A DNA stretch of 32,574 bases from an uncultured Eubacteriales bacterium. Its GTDB lineage: Bacteria; Bacillota; Clostridia; Oscillospirales; Oscillospiraceae. The translations under genes were made by a program, and so were the position numbers. The notes under the pieces were generated by a model, which searched no databases, was not told the DNA's origin, and saw nothing but the letters and a program-made list of their open reading frames with translations. The stretch covers positions 1 through 32,574 of the forward strand of contig ONGJ01000027.1 of NCBI GenBank assembly GCA_900317375.1. Direction: 5' to 3'. Below, piece after piece: positions 7,678 through 15,977 of the stretch. How positions within the stretch are numbered: position 1 is the stretch's first letter; each line of letters begins with the position of its first letter.

Positions 7678-8242
7678 TCAGCGCCCCAGGAAGAAAATCA
7701 GGGCTGACATCAGGGCAATTGCCGCGATCAGCACCGCCATCCACAGCACGGTTGACCCGGCGCTCTGCTGTTTCACACGGAAGAAGGGATACGGTCCGTC
7801 AAAGAGACCGCGGTAGTTCAGCCAGAGCATGACGGCACCGTAGATGAATGTGATCACCGTCGGGACTGCGATCGCCGAAGGAGACTTCACATGCTGTTCG
7901 ATCAGAAGATAGGAAGCAATGGACAGGATCGGGACCAGAAGATGGTGATACAGGCCGTTGCCTGAAAACAGAAGCTGTTTTGCATCCCCGCCCATCGGAA
8001 CCAGGACACAGGTCGTCACGATAAAGGTCATCAGCAGCATGCAACTGCTGATATACCGCTGATAGACGGTCCAATCCGTCTCACCGAACACCGAATAGGA
8101 TGACAAGCAGAGCCGAACCAGCAGTAATGATATTGGACAGTTGGGTGTAGAATGCGAATATCTTCCAGCCGCGCTCACGGATGCTGATCGACAGCCCTAT
8201 GGCCTCCAGCACAAGGATCAGCAGGCAAATGATTCTTATCAT
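7678..8242 (-). pseudogene. Frameshifted Pr6Pr-like multi-pass membrane protein
   Basis: Two overlapping minus-strand frames make one protein. The first begins at the ATG at 8242 (MIRIICLLILVLEAIGLSIS, with GGAGGAG just upstream), reads through FAFYTQLSNIITAGSALLVI and stops at 8081. The second is entered around 8085-8095 and continues GETDWTVYQRYISSCMLLMT through four more hydrophobic segments to 7678. Restoring one base near 8085-8090 would give about 187 residues and six membrane helices. The order (YTQLSN motif, charged loop, then FIVTTCVLVPMGG) fits the FAR-17a/AIG1-like Pr6Pr family of bacterial membrane proteins. No slippery heptamer is seen, so this is more likely a mutation or sequencing error than programmed frameshifting. 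The upstream promoter (8353-8381) is intact. Confidence 0.68.
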
Positions 8243-8352
8243 ATCTCCTCCACAAACAGGATCCTGCTTTTCACGGTATTCTGCGCCTTCATACATCCGT
8301 CGACCATCAGGCCGGTTCCTGCTGCCGCCTCTTTTCTGAAAGCGCCTCGTCT

Positions 8353-8381
8353 ATCATAAATGCCGTTCCTGCCTTTGTCAA
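8353..8381 (-). promoter_or_regulatory. Strong predicted promoter for the frameshifted membrane gene
   Basis: On the minus strand a perfect TTGACA (8376-8381), 17 bp, TATGAT (8353-8358). About 105 nt of leader would separate the start site from the ATG at 8242. Confidence 0.6.
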
Positions 8382-8504
8382 TGAAAGCCCCCTTCGCGGC
8401 CGTGGTGCGAAATCAGCTGTCCGCAAATTGAGGACAGCTGATTTTCATATGTACTCGGCAGCACCATTCTCTGGGTGGAAACAATACTGCATTGTTGCTT
8501 CCTT

Positions 8505-8636
8505 ATGGTGGCGATTTACCCGCTGGGAGATCACAAGCATGTCGACATATACTGGAAAGGCAGCGACGGTGAGTATGTCGGCGGACAGAACAAAAGGAAT
8601 GATTCCAAGTACAGTATCCGGATTCCGCTGGAGTAG
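8505..8636 (+). pseudogene. Short orphan reading frame, possible gene fragment
   Basis: The stretch 8243-8730 has no intact gene. Within it, 8505-8636 encodes 43 residues starting MVAIYPLGDHKHVDIYWKGS and ending YSIRIPLE. This looks protein-like (Gly-Asp turns, amphipathic strands) and reads as the tail of an exported or binding protein. The same frame is open back to a TGA at 8439-8441, without an RBS. I do not recognise the parent family; it is reported as a possible C-terminal relic only. Confidence 0.25.
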
Positions 8637-8682
8637 GAGCGTCGTAGGAGCAGCCGGCTTTCAGACAGACGCAGATCAGCCG

Positions 8683-8720
8683 GAAAGGCGCTGCACCGCA
8701 TAAGCGGGGCAGCGCCTTTC
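8683..8720. terminator. Hairpin between the 8.5-kb stretch and the PAP2 gene
   Basis: GAAAGGCGCTGC (8683-8694) pairs perfectly with GCAGCGCCTTTC (8709-8720) around a 14-nt loop. It lies 10 bp from the stop of the PAP2 gene. A good T-run is missing on the minus side and weak on the plus side, so the terminator role is moderately supported. Confidence 0.45.
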
Positions 8721-8730
8721 AGGCTGAACT

Positions 8731-9642
8731 TTATTTGTCTTTGGAGGGTACCTCATCAAATACGGAGAAAGCAAACTTATAGGCGAGAGCGTACAGGCAG
8801 TAGGTGATGAGGACGCCGAAGCATACATCCGTCAGGAAGTGGGCGTTCATATGAATCCTGTTATAGCCGAGTACGACGATCCAGACGACCGCAAATGCAA
8901 AGAGCAAATTCCTGAGATAGGCTTTTCTGCGCTTGACAACGTCTGCCAGCATGGGAAGCGTCAGCATGATCGTGGCCTTGGTCATGTGACCGCTGGGCCA
9001 GGAGCGGAAAGCACTCTCATCCTTGAGATAAGGGGTCATCTCCCACCAGTTTCGGTACTCGCTGGTGGGATCGTCAAGGGTAAGCAGATACTTGTATCTC
9101 GGACGGCCGGCGAAGTCTTTGAGCTCGGCGTTGATAAACTCGCTGAAAATGCCGCCGATCAGGATCACGGAACCGATGGCAAGCAGCAGATCCGCTTTCT
9201 CATCGTCGAGGATCAGATTCGCCAGCCAGGCCGTCAGACATGCCAGGGCAATCCAGGTCAGCATGCTGAGCGTCAGGGGGAGAAAGGAACCGGCCTGCCC
9301 CGGTTCATAGCCGTAAACCTCGCGAAGGTATTTGCCGCTTGTATCGAGAAAGCTGTAAAAGGTCCAGAACAGGGAGAAGCCCAGCACGCCCCAGGCCAGG
9401 GTGTTGAATCTTTCCCCCTTTTTCTTCAGCCCCTTGAACAGACACACGCCTGCAATGACATAGAGCAGATGGGAGATGATATTGCCGTAATGCTGATAAA
9501 AATCGCCGATTCCGGTCGTATTGGAAAGCGCCACGGAAATCTGATAATCGTAAAAGCTGCCGATGATGATCCCAATGACCAAAACGGAACAGACCACATA
9601 GAATACCGTGCGCGGCATACCGAGAACCGTCTTTTTTGTCAT
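8731..9642 (-). CDS. PAP2-superfamily integral membrane phosphatase
   Basis: A membrane acid phosphatase of the PAP2 (type 2 phosphatidic acid phosphatase) superfamily. Such enzymes dephosphorylate lipid phosphates such as phosphatidate or undecaprenyl pyrophosphate on the outer face of the membrane. The 303-residue protein has about six hydrophobic segments. The three catalytic motifs are present: KDFAGRPR (residues 175-182), PSGH (216-219, with the general acid/base His) and R262-x5-H268-x3-D272 (nucleophile His and Asp). The spacing is normal for the family, though the first motif has a shorter K-to-RP gap than the textbook one. It is a single gene with its own promoter; the Shine-Dalgarno sequence is weak (GGGG about 10 bases upstream of ATG). 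Confidence 0.9.
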   Translation of the reverse strand: MTKKTVLGMPRTVFYVVCSVLVIGIIIGSFYDYQISVALSNTTGIGDFYQHYGNIISHLLYVIAGVCLFKGLKKKGERFNTLAWGVLGFSLFWTFYSFLDTSGKYLREVYGYEPGQAGSFLPLTLSMLTWIALACLTAWLANLILDDEKADLLLAIGSVILIGGIFSEFINAELKDFAGRPRYKYLLTLDDPTSEYRNWWEMTPYLKDESAFRSWPSGHMTKATIMLTLPMLADVVKRRKAYLRNLLFAFAVVWIVVLGYNRIHMNAHFLTDVCFGVLITYCLYALAYKFAFSVFDEVPSKDK

Positions 9643-9719
9643 GCCGATAACCCCATTTCTGATTTGCGGCAGGCAAAGCTGCCCCCCAGTTCTGTCACCA
9701 TTATAAAAATGTGCAACCT

Positions 9720-9748
9720 ATTTTATTCATTTTTCCACTTTTCGTCAA
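9720..9748 (-). promoter_or_regulatory. Predicted promoter for the PAP2 gene
   Basis: On the minus strand TTGACG (9743-9748), 17 bp, TAAAAT (9720-9725). It lies about 80 bp upstream of the ATG and diverges from the peptide-gene promoter that begins at 9774. Confidence 0.65.
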
Positions 9749-9773
9749 GCGCATTCGGCCATCCCGCGTGAAA

Positions 9774-9851
9774 ACTGTGTGATTGTCTTGTGACAGAAGC
9801 TGTGGTATAGTATGCCTGCATATTGGGAAAGTATTTTCAGGAGGTGCTGAT
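9774..9851 (+). promoter_or_regulatory. Conserved upstream region of double-glycine peptide gene A (promoter, repeats, RBS)
   Basis: This 78-bp region matches the one before the second peptide gene (16449-16525, minus strand) almost base for base. Of the first 30 positions, 27 are identical, and the TTGGGAAA and TTTTCAGGAGG blocks near the RBS are kept. It contains TTGTCT (9783-9788), a 17-bp spacer and TATAGT (9806-9811). TGTGA or TGTGG blocks begin at 9778, 9790 and 9801, i.e. about one helical turn apart across the -35 and spacer, which suggests an operator for a shared regulator. AGGAGG lies 7 bases before the ATG. Conservation and the promoter are observed; the regulator is unknown. Confidence 0.7.
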
Positions 9852-10058
9852 ATGGAAAAGAACAAGGGTAAAGTGCAGCTCAGCGACGAGCTGCTGGATC
9901 CGATCTCCGGCGGTTATGAGGAGGAAGGCAGTGAGGAAGTGACCGGCGGTATGATCGAGATTTGCCGTTACTGCGGCCGACCGATCCGCAACGGAAATCT
10001 CATGGATCATGACGAAAACTGCTATGTCGTAAAGACGCGTCAGCTTCAGCCGTTCTGA
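9852..10058 (+). CDS. Double-glycine-leader peptide A with zinc-knuckle-like core (68 aa)
   Basis: A predicted exported peptide precursor. The N-terminal 21 residues, MEKNKGKVQLSDELLDPISG plus G, have the layout of double-glycine leaders recognised by peptidase-containing ABC transporters (L-S/D-D-E-x-L-D-x-I/V-S-G-G); cleavage would follow Gly21. The remaining 47 residues start acidic (YEEEGSEEVTGG) and then hold CRYCGRP and HDENC, a C-x2-C...H-x3-C arrangement like a zinc knuckle. The leader aligns closely with that of the gene at 16448-16227, and both have the same upstream region. A perfect AGGAGG precedes the start. The secreted DUF3089 gene follows after 12 bases on the same strand, so they are probably one operon. 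A second GG (VTGG, residues 30-33) is a possible alternative cut. A cytoplasmic zinc-ribbon protein remains an alternative. Confidence 0.82.
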   Translation: MEKNKGKVQLSDELLDPISGGYEEEGSEEVTGGMIEICRYCGRPIRNGNLMDHDENCYVVKTRQLQPF

Positions 10059-10070
10059 AAGGAGTTCATC

Positions 10071-11069
10071 ATGAAAAAGCTGAGCCTGCTGTCCGCCCTT
10101 CTGTGCGCCGCCGCGCTGCTTTTGTCGCTCTGCCCCGCATCCCTGGCGGCGGAGACGGAGGCGCTGGATTATGCTTTGCCCGAAAACTGGGCCTATTATG
10201 ATCTGGGTGAAGACAAGCCTGTAGACGTGTTTCTGATCTGCCCGACAGTGGACACCAGAAGCCCGACAAACACCTTTGACCTGAACGAAAAGATCAAAGG
10301 CAGATTTGTCGGCGCCCTTGACGGGGAGAAGGGCATTTATGAGGAGACGGGAAGGCTCTTTTCCCCTTACTACCGTCAGATGTCGATCAACGCCTACCGC
10401 CTGTCGGAAGAGGAGCGGGCCCCGTTCAGGGAGATCGCCTATTCAGATATCTCGGCTGCGTTTCGCTGGTATCTGGAGAACGAGAACGACGGGCGCGGGA
10501 TCATCCTGGCAGGCTTTTCCCAGGGTGCCGATATGTGCCTGCAGCTGATGAAGGACTATTTCTCGGATGAGCAGCTGCTCGAACAGCTCGTCTCTGTCTA
10601 CGCGATCGGCTGGCAGCTCTCGCAGGAGATGACAGAGCAGTATCCGCAGATCGTGCCCGCCAGGTCCGAAACAGACACCGGCGTGGTCATCAGCTACGAC
10701 TGTGAAGACGGCAGTTTGACCGGTACGATCATCAACCCGGCGGGTGAAGTGGCGCTTTCCATCAATCCCCTCAACTGGAAGACGGACAGCACCCCGGCCG
10801 ATAAAGCACTGAATCGCGGCGCGGTCATGAGCGTCGGTGCGAATCCGATCCCCGAATTGTGCGGCGCCTATATCGGCACACGCGGAGAACTGGTCGTGAC
10901 CGACATCGACGCTGCGGATTATCCCCCTCTGCTGGACATTTTCCCTGCAGGCTCGTACCATGTGTATGACAACCTATTCTTCTTCACGAACCTGAAAGAC
11001 AACGTGGCGAAACGCACAGCGGAATGGATGGCCGCACAGCTGGATGAGGAGCTGCCCGCCGCCGCCTGA
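10071..11069 (+). CDS. Secreted DUF3089 alpha/beta-hydrolase
   Basis: A paralogue of the hydrolase at 5085-6059, here with a signal peptide (residues 1-27, a Leu/Ala-rich core ending SLAAE), so it acts outside the membrane. The nucleophile motif is A-G-F-S-Q-G-A with Ser150. VDVFLICPT, FSPYYRQM, SINPLNW and SYHVYDNLFFF repeat the landmarks of the other copy, the last supplying a candidate catalytic His. Length is 332 residues. A strong GAAAGGAG lies before the ATG. It starts 12 bases after the double-glycine peptide gene with no terminator between them, so it is probably co-transcribed from the 9774 promoter. A bidirectional terminator ends the unit. The substrate is unknown; lipid or ester hydrolysis is a family-level inference. 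Confidence 0.87.
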   Translation: MKKLSLLSALLCAAALLLSLCPASLAAETEALDYALPENWAYYDLGEDKPVDVFLICPTVDTRSPTNTFDLNEKIKGRFVGALDGEKGIYEETGRLFSPYYRQMSINAYRLSEEERAPFREIAYSDISAAFRWYLENENDGRGIILAGFSQGADMCLQLMKDYFSDEQLLEQLVSVYAIGWQLSQEMTEQYPQIVPARSETDTGVVISYDCEDGSLTGTIINPAGEVALSINPLNWKTDSTPADKALNRGAVMSVGANPIPELCGAYIGTRGELVVTDIDAADYPPLLDIFPAGSYHVYDNLFFFTNLKDNVAKRTAEWMAAQLDEELPAAA

Positions 11070-11093
11070 AACGGATATAGCCAAGTAAAAAAG

Positions 11094-11127
11094 CTGACCA
11101 TTGCCGAGGCAATGGTCAGTTTTTTTA
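11094..11127. terminator. Bidirectional rho-independent terminator
   Basis: CTGACCATTGC at 11094-11104 and GCAATGGTCAG at 11109-11119 form a perfect stem around a 4-nt loop. It is flanked by seven T's on the plus side and TTTTTT on the minus side, so it serves both the DUF3089 gene and the convergent peptidase gene. Confidence 0.9.
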
Positions 11128-11184
11128 TCCGTTTACATGCCAATGATCAGCTTCCTGTCTGTTCCGTCTGATCGGCAGTACCGT

Positions 11185-13332
11185 TTACGCAACAGGAATA
11201 CGAACGCGGATCGCCGGGTTGTCAACGATGTAGGAATAATCATAATCGATCTCCTCGGCGTTCTTGTCCATGTCAAGCTTCTCAAAGCTTTCGTCCAGGA
11301 AAGCCCGGTAGGGATCCCAGGTCGTCAGGATCAGCTTGAGGTGATGCCCGGGCCGAACCGTATAGACGGTGGGAAGCATATAGATCGTATAGTCATAGAA
11401 TTCGCCGGCCGTCAGAAGAGAGGTCGTCGTGTATTCACTGGAATCATAGCCGCAGCCGGGGTTCGTCAGGTCGGTCCAGCCGTAGGAAATCACCTTCGCC
11501 GCCGTGCTGTCCTGCACGTACTCCACAATCAGGTTGGATTTCCACGCGGAGGCGCCTTCATACTCGCCGATCGTCCGGACCGGCAGCCTTCGCCCCATTA
11601 CATCCTTCAGCATATAGGCGTCAAAGGGCTCTCCGTCATCCGCCGTATCCGCGAGGACCGCCGTGATCATCAGGCCTTCGTACTCCTGAATCTCGCTGGA
11701 AAGGTGCAGGTGGATCTCCGGCACGCCGCAGATGTCCGTTCCTTCCGGCAGGTCAATCACATATTTTGCCGCAAGCCTGTCATCGAGGTCCAGATAGAAG
11801 GTGTCCTGCCCTTCTACGCAGGCATCATCCGGACTGGTGGTGCCCAGCGTGGCCTGGACGTGATCGGCCATGCCTTTGGACTTGACGACGGACCGGTCCT
11901 GATCATAGTGGACCGGGGCGTCCACATAGGTAAAGTCCCGCCAGGAATCCATCGTCCTCCAGCTGCCGTCCAGGTTGGACTGAACAAGCACCGCGGGCAT
12001 GTCGGAGGTCTGATTCTCAATGCCGTACAGCCAGTAGGCAAGCCAGCGGGTCAGGATCTCGTTCCACAGCTCGCCGTTGACCATCGTGTTGTCGAGCACG
12101 TTGTGCCCGTCCTGATGCAGGACCAGGGTCCAGGGCTTCCCCGCCTTTTCGAAAGCCTGCACCATCAGATCCGCCTGTTTTGTATTCACGTTGAAGTCAT
12201 TCAGCCCCTGCACGATCAGGGCGGAGCACTGAATGTTCTCCCAGTCCTTCGAATAATCGGATTCCTCCCAGATGGGGGCGTAATTGCCGTTGGTATTCAG
12301 CTGATCCTGGGCGATCTGCCACAGCCAGGAGCCATATTCCCTGTTCTTTACCGTCCACTTGTTGTCCAGGAAGGTGCCGCCGCAGTTGAAGCCTGCCAGC
12401 GCGTTGGCATAGCTGACGTCAAAGATGGTCGGCACGCCCTGGGAATTCGTATAATCGTACCAGCTGGCGATGCCGGAGGAGGGGATGATGGTTTCCAGAC
12501 CGCGGACGCCGGTGGTGGCGACCTCAAAGGGCAGCGTCCCGCCGTAGGAGCAGCCGGACATGGCGACTTTTCCGTTGGACCAGTCCGCCCGGATCTCGAT
12601 GCAGCCGGTCTTGTCCGTATAGGCTTTCCGATCGCCCGTCAGCCATTCCACCACGGCTTTGTGGCAGTCCCGCTCGAGGTGGGTACCGCAGAGCTCAAAG
12701 CCTTCGGACCCGTAGGTGCCGATGCCGCTGGCCTCCACCACGGCAAAGCCACGGACCAGGTAATAGTCGTAGTTGATCAGGTAGCTGTAGCCCTGTTTTC
12801 CGGACGACTGCGGTACGGTATAGTTCCAGTCCCTGTCCGGACGGGCCGCCAGAGCGCAGTCCATGGTGCTCATCTCTCCCGCAGGGGTCCTTTTTTCGCA
12901 GGCACGGTACAGGCTGTCGTAATCAAAGGGCGTTTTGCTGAACATCGATTCGGGATCGTTATACGCCTCTTCATAGGTCCCAACCCCGTAAGGGGTGGGA
13001 TCATAGATGGTCGCCGCCTTGAATTTCCCCTCGACAGCGGCGCGGGGCACCTGGACCAGCGCCTTGACCAGGTCCGCCATCCCGTCGTTGTCCGTGTCGT
13101 TGTCTGTCTCCACATACACGCAGAAGCGCAGGATGTCGCTGTTTTCATTGCTGTACTTGGGATCCCTGGGGTCGGAATACTCACACATCGGAAGCAGCGT
13201 ACCGTCCTCGATGCGGAGGCCGCCGTCACCGGGCAGCGGTTCTTCCGCCCAGGCCGGCACGGCGCAGGCCGCCAGCACAAAAACTGCCAGCAGGGCTGTA
13301 AGTATCCTGATTCTATGATTTCCGTGTTTCAT
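11185..13332 (-). CDS. Secreted X-Pro dipeptidyl-peptidase-like serine hydrolase (PepX/CocE type)
   Basis: A secreted S15/CocE-type alpha/beta-hydrolase, 715 residues. The start is the ATG at 13332, preceded by GAGAGGAAAG; the longer frame upstream lacks an RBS and overlaps the SIMPL gene. Residues 1-29 are a signal peptide (MKHGNHRIRILTALLAVFVL, then AACAVPAWA). Near residues 74-88 lies VETDNDTDNDGMADLV, the acidic lead-in typical of Xaa-Pro dipeptidyl-peptidases. The nucleophile motif is SGCSYGG with Ser262; VQGLNDFNVNT carries a candidate catalytic Asp and HQDGHN a candidate His. The C-terminal third is a beta-rich jelly-roll (X-Pro dipeptidyl-peptidase C-terminal domain). It probably releases X-Pro dipeptides or hydrolyses related ester/amide substrates outside the cell; CocE-like esterase activity is the alternative. 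Confidence 0.87.
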   Translation of the reverse strand: MKHGNHRIRILTALLAVFVLAACAVPAWAEEPLPGDGGLRIEDGTLLPMCEYSDPRDPKYSNENSDILRFCVYVETDNDTDNDGMADLVKALVQVPRAAVEGKFKAATIYDPTPYGVGTYEEAYNDPESMFSKTPFDYDSLYRACEKRTPAGEMSTMDCALAARPDRDWNYTVPQSSGKQGYSYLINYDYYLVRGFAVVEASGIGTYGSEGFELCGTHLERDCHKAVVEWLTGDRKAYTDKTGCIEIRADWSNGKVAMSGCSYGGTLPFEVATTGVRGLETIIPSSGIASWYDYTNSQGVPTIFDVSYANALAGFNCGGTFLDNKWTVKNREYGSWLWQIAQDQLNTNGNYAPIWEESDYSKDWENIQCSALIVQGLNDFNVNTKQADLMVQAFEKAGKPWTLVLHQDGHNVLDNTMVNGELWNEILTRWLAYWLYGIENQTSDMPAVLVQSNLDGSWRTMDSWRDFTYVDAPVHYDQDRSVVKSKGMADHVQATLGTTSPDDACVEGQDTFYLDLDDRLAAKYVIDLPEGTDICGVPEIHLHLSSEIQEYEGLMITAVLADTADDGEPFDAYMLKDVMGRRLPVRTIGEYEGASAWKSNLIVEYVQDSTAAKVISYGWTDLTNPGCGYDSSEYTTTSLLTAGEFYDYTIYMLPTVYTVRPGHHLKLILTTWDPYRAFLDESFEKLDMDKNAEEIDYDYSYIVDNPAIRVRIPVA

Positions 13333-13415
13333 GCTTTCCTCTCCATTCAGGCTCCGGGCGTGTTGTTTTCTGTCGGAATGAACGGGCAAAGCCCGGCATT
13401 CATCCCAGGGACATA

Positions 13416-14111
13416 TCATCTGTCCGCTTTAAATGTGATTGTAACTCTCGAACTGACAGTCAGTTTTGCCGCCTGTACAAAGGTCTCGGTATCCCCTGCG
13501 GCTTCCACGGAATTAAACATCGTGCTGACACCTTTCTCAGAACTGAAGGTTCCCTGTTCCACAATATCCTCTATGCCGAAGATACTGAGCCCGGCTGCGT
13601 CAGCGTAGATCTCGGCCTTTGCCCGGGCATCCTCTACCGCCAGGCGCATGGCTTTTTCCTTCGCTTCTTTTGTGTCTGTCGCAGAAAAACTGATATCATT
13701 CAGTGTGTTGGCCCCTGCCTCTAAGGCGGTGTCTATGATCTTCCCGACCAGATCGATGTCATTCACGCGGACGGCAAGCGTCGAATTGGCATTGTATCCG
13801 ACGATTTTTTCCGTCTCGCCGGAATAGTCATATCTGGCGTAAATACTGATATAATCCGTATTGATATCCGACTCATCGACCCCTGCCGAGATCAGGGCCT
13901 CTCTGACCGAAGCGATCGCCATATTCACGCTGGCCATTGCCTCAAGGACATCGGGATCCGCAGCAGTGACCCCGAGGGATACCACGGCGGTATCCGCCGG
14001 GACCAGTACCTCCCCCGTCCCGGAAACCGTAATATCCGAATCCGCGAAAGCGAAAGCCGGTATCAGAGACAGCATAAAAAGAACCAGAAGCAGAGATGCA
14101 AGCTTTTTCAT
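13416..14111 (-). CDS. Secreted SIMPL-domain (DUF541) protein
   Basis: A 231-residue exported protein of the SIMPL/DUF541 family, whose periplasmic or extracellular members are of loosely defined function. A signal peptide (MKKLASLLLVLFMLSLIPAF, then AFAD) is followed by the family opening ITVSGTGEVLVPADTAVVSL. The central DYISIYARYDYSG...IVGYNANSTLAVRV and the helix DTKEAKEKAMRLAVEDARAKAE are characteristic. GGAGGAGGAAACGACC precedes the ATG. The same-strand peptidase gene starts 83 bp downstream; the two are probably co-transcribed, but no promoter or terminator was resolved in the gap. Confidence 0.92.
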   Translation of the reverse strand: MKKLASLLLVLFMLSLIPAFAFADSDITVSGTGEVLVPADTAVVSLGVTAADPDVLEAMASVNMAIASVREALISAGVDESDINTDYISIYARYDYSGETEKIVGYNANSTLAVRVNDIDLVGKIIDTALEAGANTLNDISFSATDTKEAKEKAMRLAVEDARAKAEIYADAAGLSIFGIEDIVEQGTFSSEKGVSTMFNSVEAAGDTETFVQAAKLTVSSRVTITFKADR

Positions 14112-14228
14112 GGTCGTTTCCTCCTCCTTTTTGTTATCCTGAATTGTACGACGATCGCTGTACAGAAATCAACACGATATTCATGAATTCAGAAATCTTC
14201 AGAAATTGCGCAGCCGGGCAGTCGATAC

Positions 14229-15977
14229 TCATGCAAAGCAGAAGACGGTATAGTTGAGATTCAGGATATACTGGTACTTCACGGAAGAGGCGGTCTTCCT
14301 GATCATGCTGTAATTTGTGATCAGCTCCTTCGTTTCCTCGTCTTCGTCGAGCATGATGCAGCGTCCGTCGTCCATGATCGTAAAAATACAGCTGTCCGGG
14401 AAGAATTTGATCATCAGCTGGTTGCGGACGTCCCTGCCTCCGTTGGCGGAAACCGCGTAGTGGATCATCTCCTCCATGCACAGCGCGGCACGATAGGCAA
14501 GGCGCTTCGGGTAACCATGCACCTCGGCATAGCGGCGGACGCATTGGGAAGCCTCGATCGCATCCTCCGGCGGGACCGTGAGATAAAGGACCGCTTCTTC
14601 CGGCACCTCACTCTGCATGTCTGTTGAGACACAGAAAGCGTAATGCGCGGCATTGATGAGGAAGAGGAGGGACTCCGCCGCCAGATAGGCGAGCCAGAAC
14701 AGCGGCGCATACAGATGGGACAGCAGGAATGCGAAAACCGGCAGTGTCGCATAGCCGATGACCGTCACGACGGAAGAAAACCGGCTGTCTCCTCTGCCTG
14801 CAAAGTACAGGCGGAAGATACTGTTGAAACCGCGGAAGATGAAATGCGTCACGAACAGACGGAGGCAGAGGAGCCCGGACGCCGGTATTTCCAAAACGCC
14901 GTTGAGGAAAAAGACTGTTTTCGGAAACAGGTACACGAGAAGCGTGATCGAACCGACGATGGCAAGGACCAGCAGGAAACTCCGGCGGACCAGCATGCGG
15001 AGGCCGACGACCTCCCTGGCGCCGTTGTAGATGCCGGACAACGGCCGGGCGGACCCCTGGATGCTCTGGATCGCCACACTGGCAAAGACCAGAGAGAAAC
15101 GGCACACCGCGTTGATTGTACCGCCGGATTCGCCGAATACGGCAAGGAGAATCTTCAGCATGAGTATGCCCTGAAGCGCCATCATGGCGCTGTAGGAGGC
15201 GTCCACGCTGCCCAGTCTGAAGATCCGGACGACATCCTTCATGCGAAGCTTCGCATTGCCGTACTGAAAGATCTCTGTCTTTCTGCGGAGATAGAGGATA
15301 CTGAGCACGCACCGGACCATATTGGCGGCGGCGGTACCATAGCCCGCGCCTGCGATGCCCATGTGAAACACGCCGACAAACAGCAGATCCAGCACAAGAT
15401 TGACGCAGCCTTCCGTTATGGCAAACACAGTCAGGATTTCTGACTTACCGAGTATCATCAGTTCATGGACGCATACCGTTGACGCCAGACCGAAAGGCAT
15501 GGAGATCAGAATCCCGATGCCGTACTGCCAGACCATGCCCTGCATATCGGGGGTAAGATGATAGGAACGAACCAGAATTGCCGCAACCGGGAACTCTAAG
15601 ACGGCGACCGCCAGGGCGGAAACGATCGTCACGGTCACGGCCGCCTTTTTCAGCGGGGCAAGGTCTTCGATCCGGTTGTCGCCCATGCCGGTCGAGAGCG
15701 CCGTGGAGATGCCGGAGGCAACCCAGGTGCAGACAATGCTGATGACGAACGTGATCGGCATGAAAATGCTGACGGCGGAAAGCGCTTCGCTGCCCACCAG
15801 ATTGCCGACCACAACGCCGTCTACGGTTGACAGGAGCAGCGTCGCCAGATTGGTCGCGATCATGAAGGGGAGATAGCTGAGCAGTTTGCGGTGCACCAGG
15901 GAATCGTTGCGGCGGAAGCGTTCCAGCCCTTCGGAAGCAGTCAGTTCACTCAGTTTTGTATATTTCCTTCTGCTCAT
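14229..15977 (-). CDS. MATE-family transporter fused to a C-terminal HATPase-like domain
   Basis: A multidrug/polysaccharide-type MATE efflux protein with an extra cytoplasmic domain, 582 residues from the ATG at 15977 (MSRRKYTKLSELTASEGLER). Residues about 30-440 hold 12 hydrophobic segments with MATE landmarks such as LPFMIATNLATLLLSTVDGV, GNLVGSEALSAVS and GIAGAGYGTAAANMVR. Residues about 459-582 form a separate domain: a helix with LCMEEM (N-box-like Glu), a strand ending FTIMDDG (G1-like), then a charged segment. This resembles anti-sigma-factor type HATPase folds, but the Asn of a true N-box is not evident, so nucleotide binding is uncertain. The Shine-Dalgarno is poor: AGGAAGG lies about 17 bases from the ATG and an apparently better GTG is out of frame. 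Transport could be gated by the domain; inference. Confidence 0.82.
   Translation of the reverse strand: MSRRKYTKLSELTASEGLERFRRNDSLVHRKLLSYLPFMIATNLATLLLSTVDGVVVGNLVGSEALSAVSIFMPITFVISIVCTWVASGISTALSTGMGDNRIEDLAPLKKAAVTVTIVSALAVAVLEFPVAAILVRSYHLTPDMQGMVWQYGIGILISMPFGLASTVCVHELMILGKSEILTVFAITEGCVNLVLDLLFVGVFHMGIAGAGYGTAAANMVRCVLSILYLRRKTEIFQYGNAKLRMKDVVRIFRLGSVDASYSAMMALQGILMLKILLAVFGESGGTINAVCRFSLVFASVAIQSIQGSARPLSGIYNGAREVVGLRMLVRRSFLLVLAIVGSITLLVYLFPKTVFFLNGVLEIPASGLLCLRLFVTHFIFRGFNSIFRLYFAGRGDSRFSSVVTVIGYATLPVFAFLLSHLYAPLFWLAYLAAESLLFLINAAHYAFCVSTDMQSEVPEEAVLYLTVPPEDAIEASQCVRRYAEVHGYPKRLAYRAALCMEEMIHYAVSANGGRDVRNQLMIKFFPDSCIFTIMDDGRCIMLDEDEETKELITNYSMIRKTASSVKYQYILNLNYTVFCFA

Noticed and set aside
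8070-8110. Programmed frameshift in the membrane gene
   Set aside because: No slippery sequence, no downstream stem-loop, and no similar case known to me for this family; mutation or sequencing error is simpler.
8428-8703. A 91-codon plus-strand frame near 8.5 kb
   Set aside because: Composition (many Ser, Arg, Trp) is typical of a wrong-frame translation; the overlapping frame 8505-8636 looks more protein-like.
11101-13608. An 835-codon plus-strand open frame
   Set aside because: It lies antisense to the secreted X-Pro dipeptidyl-peptidase, has no family-like features, and the minus-strand frame carries a signal peptide and catalytic motifs. High GC explains the long shadow.
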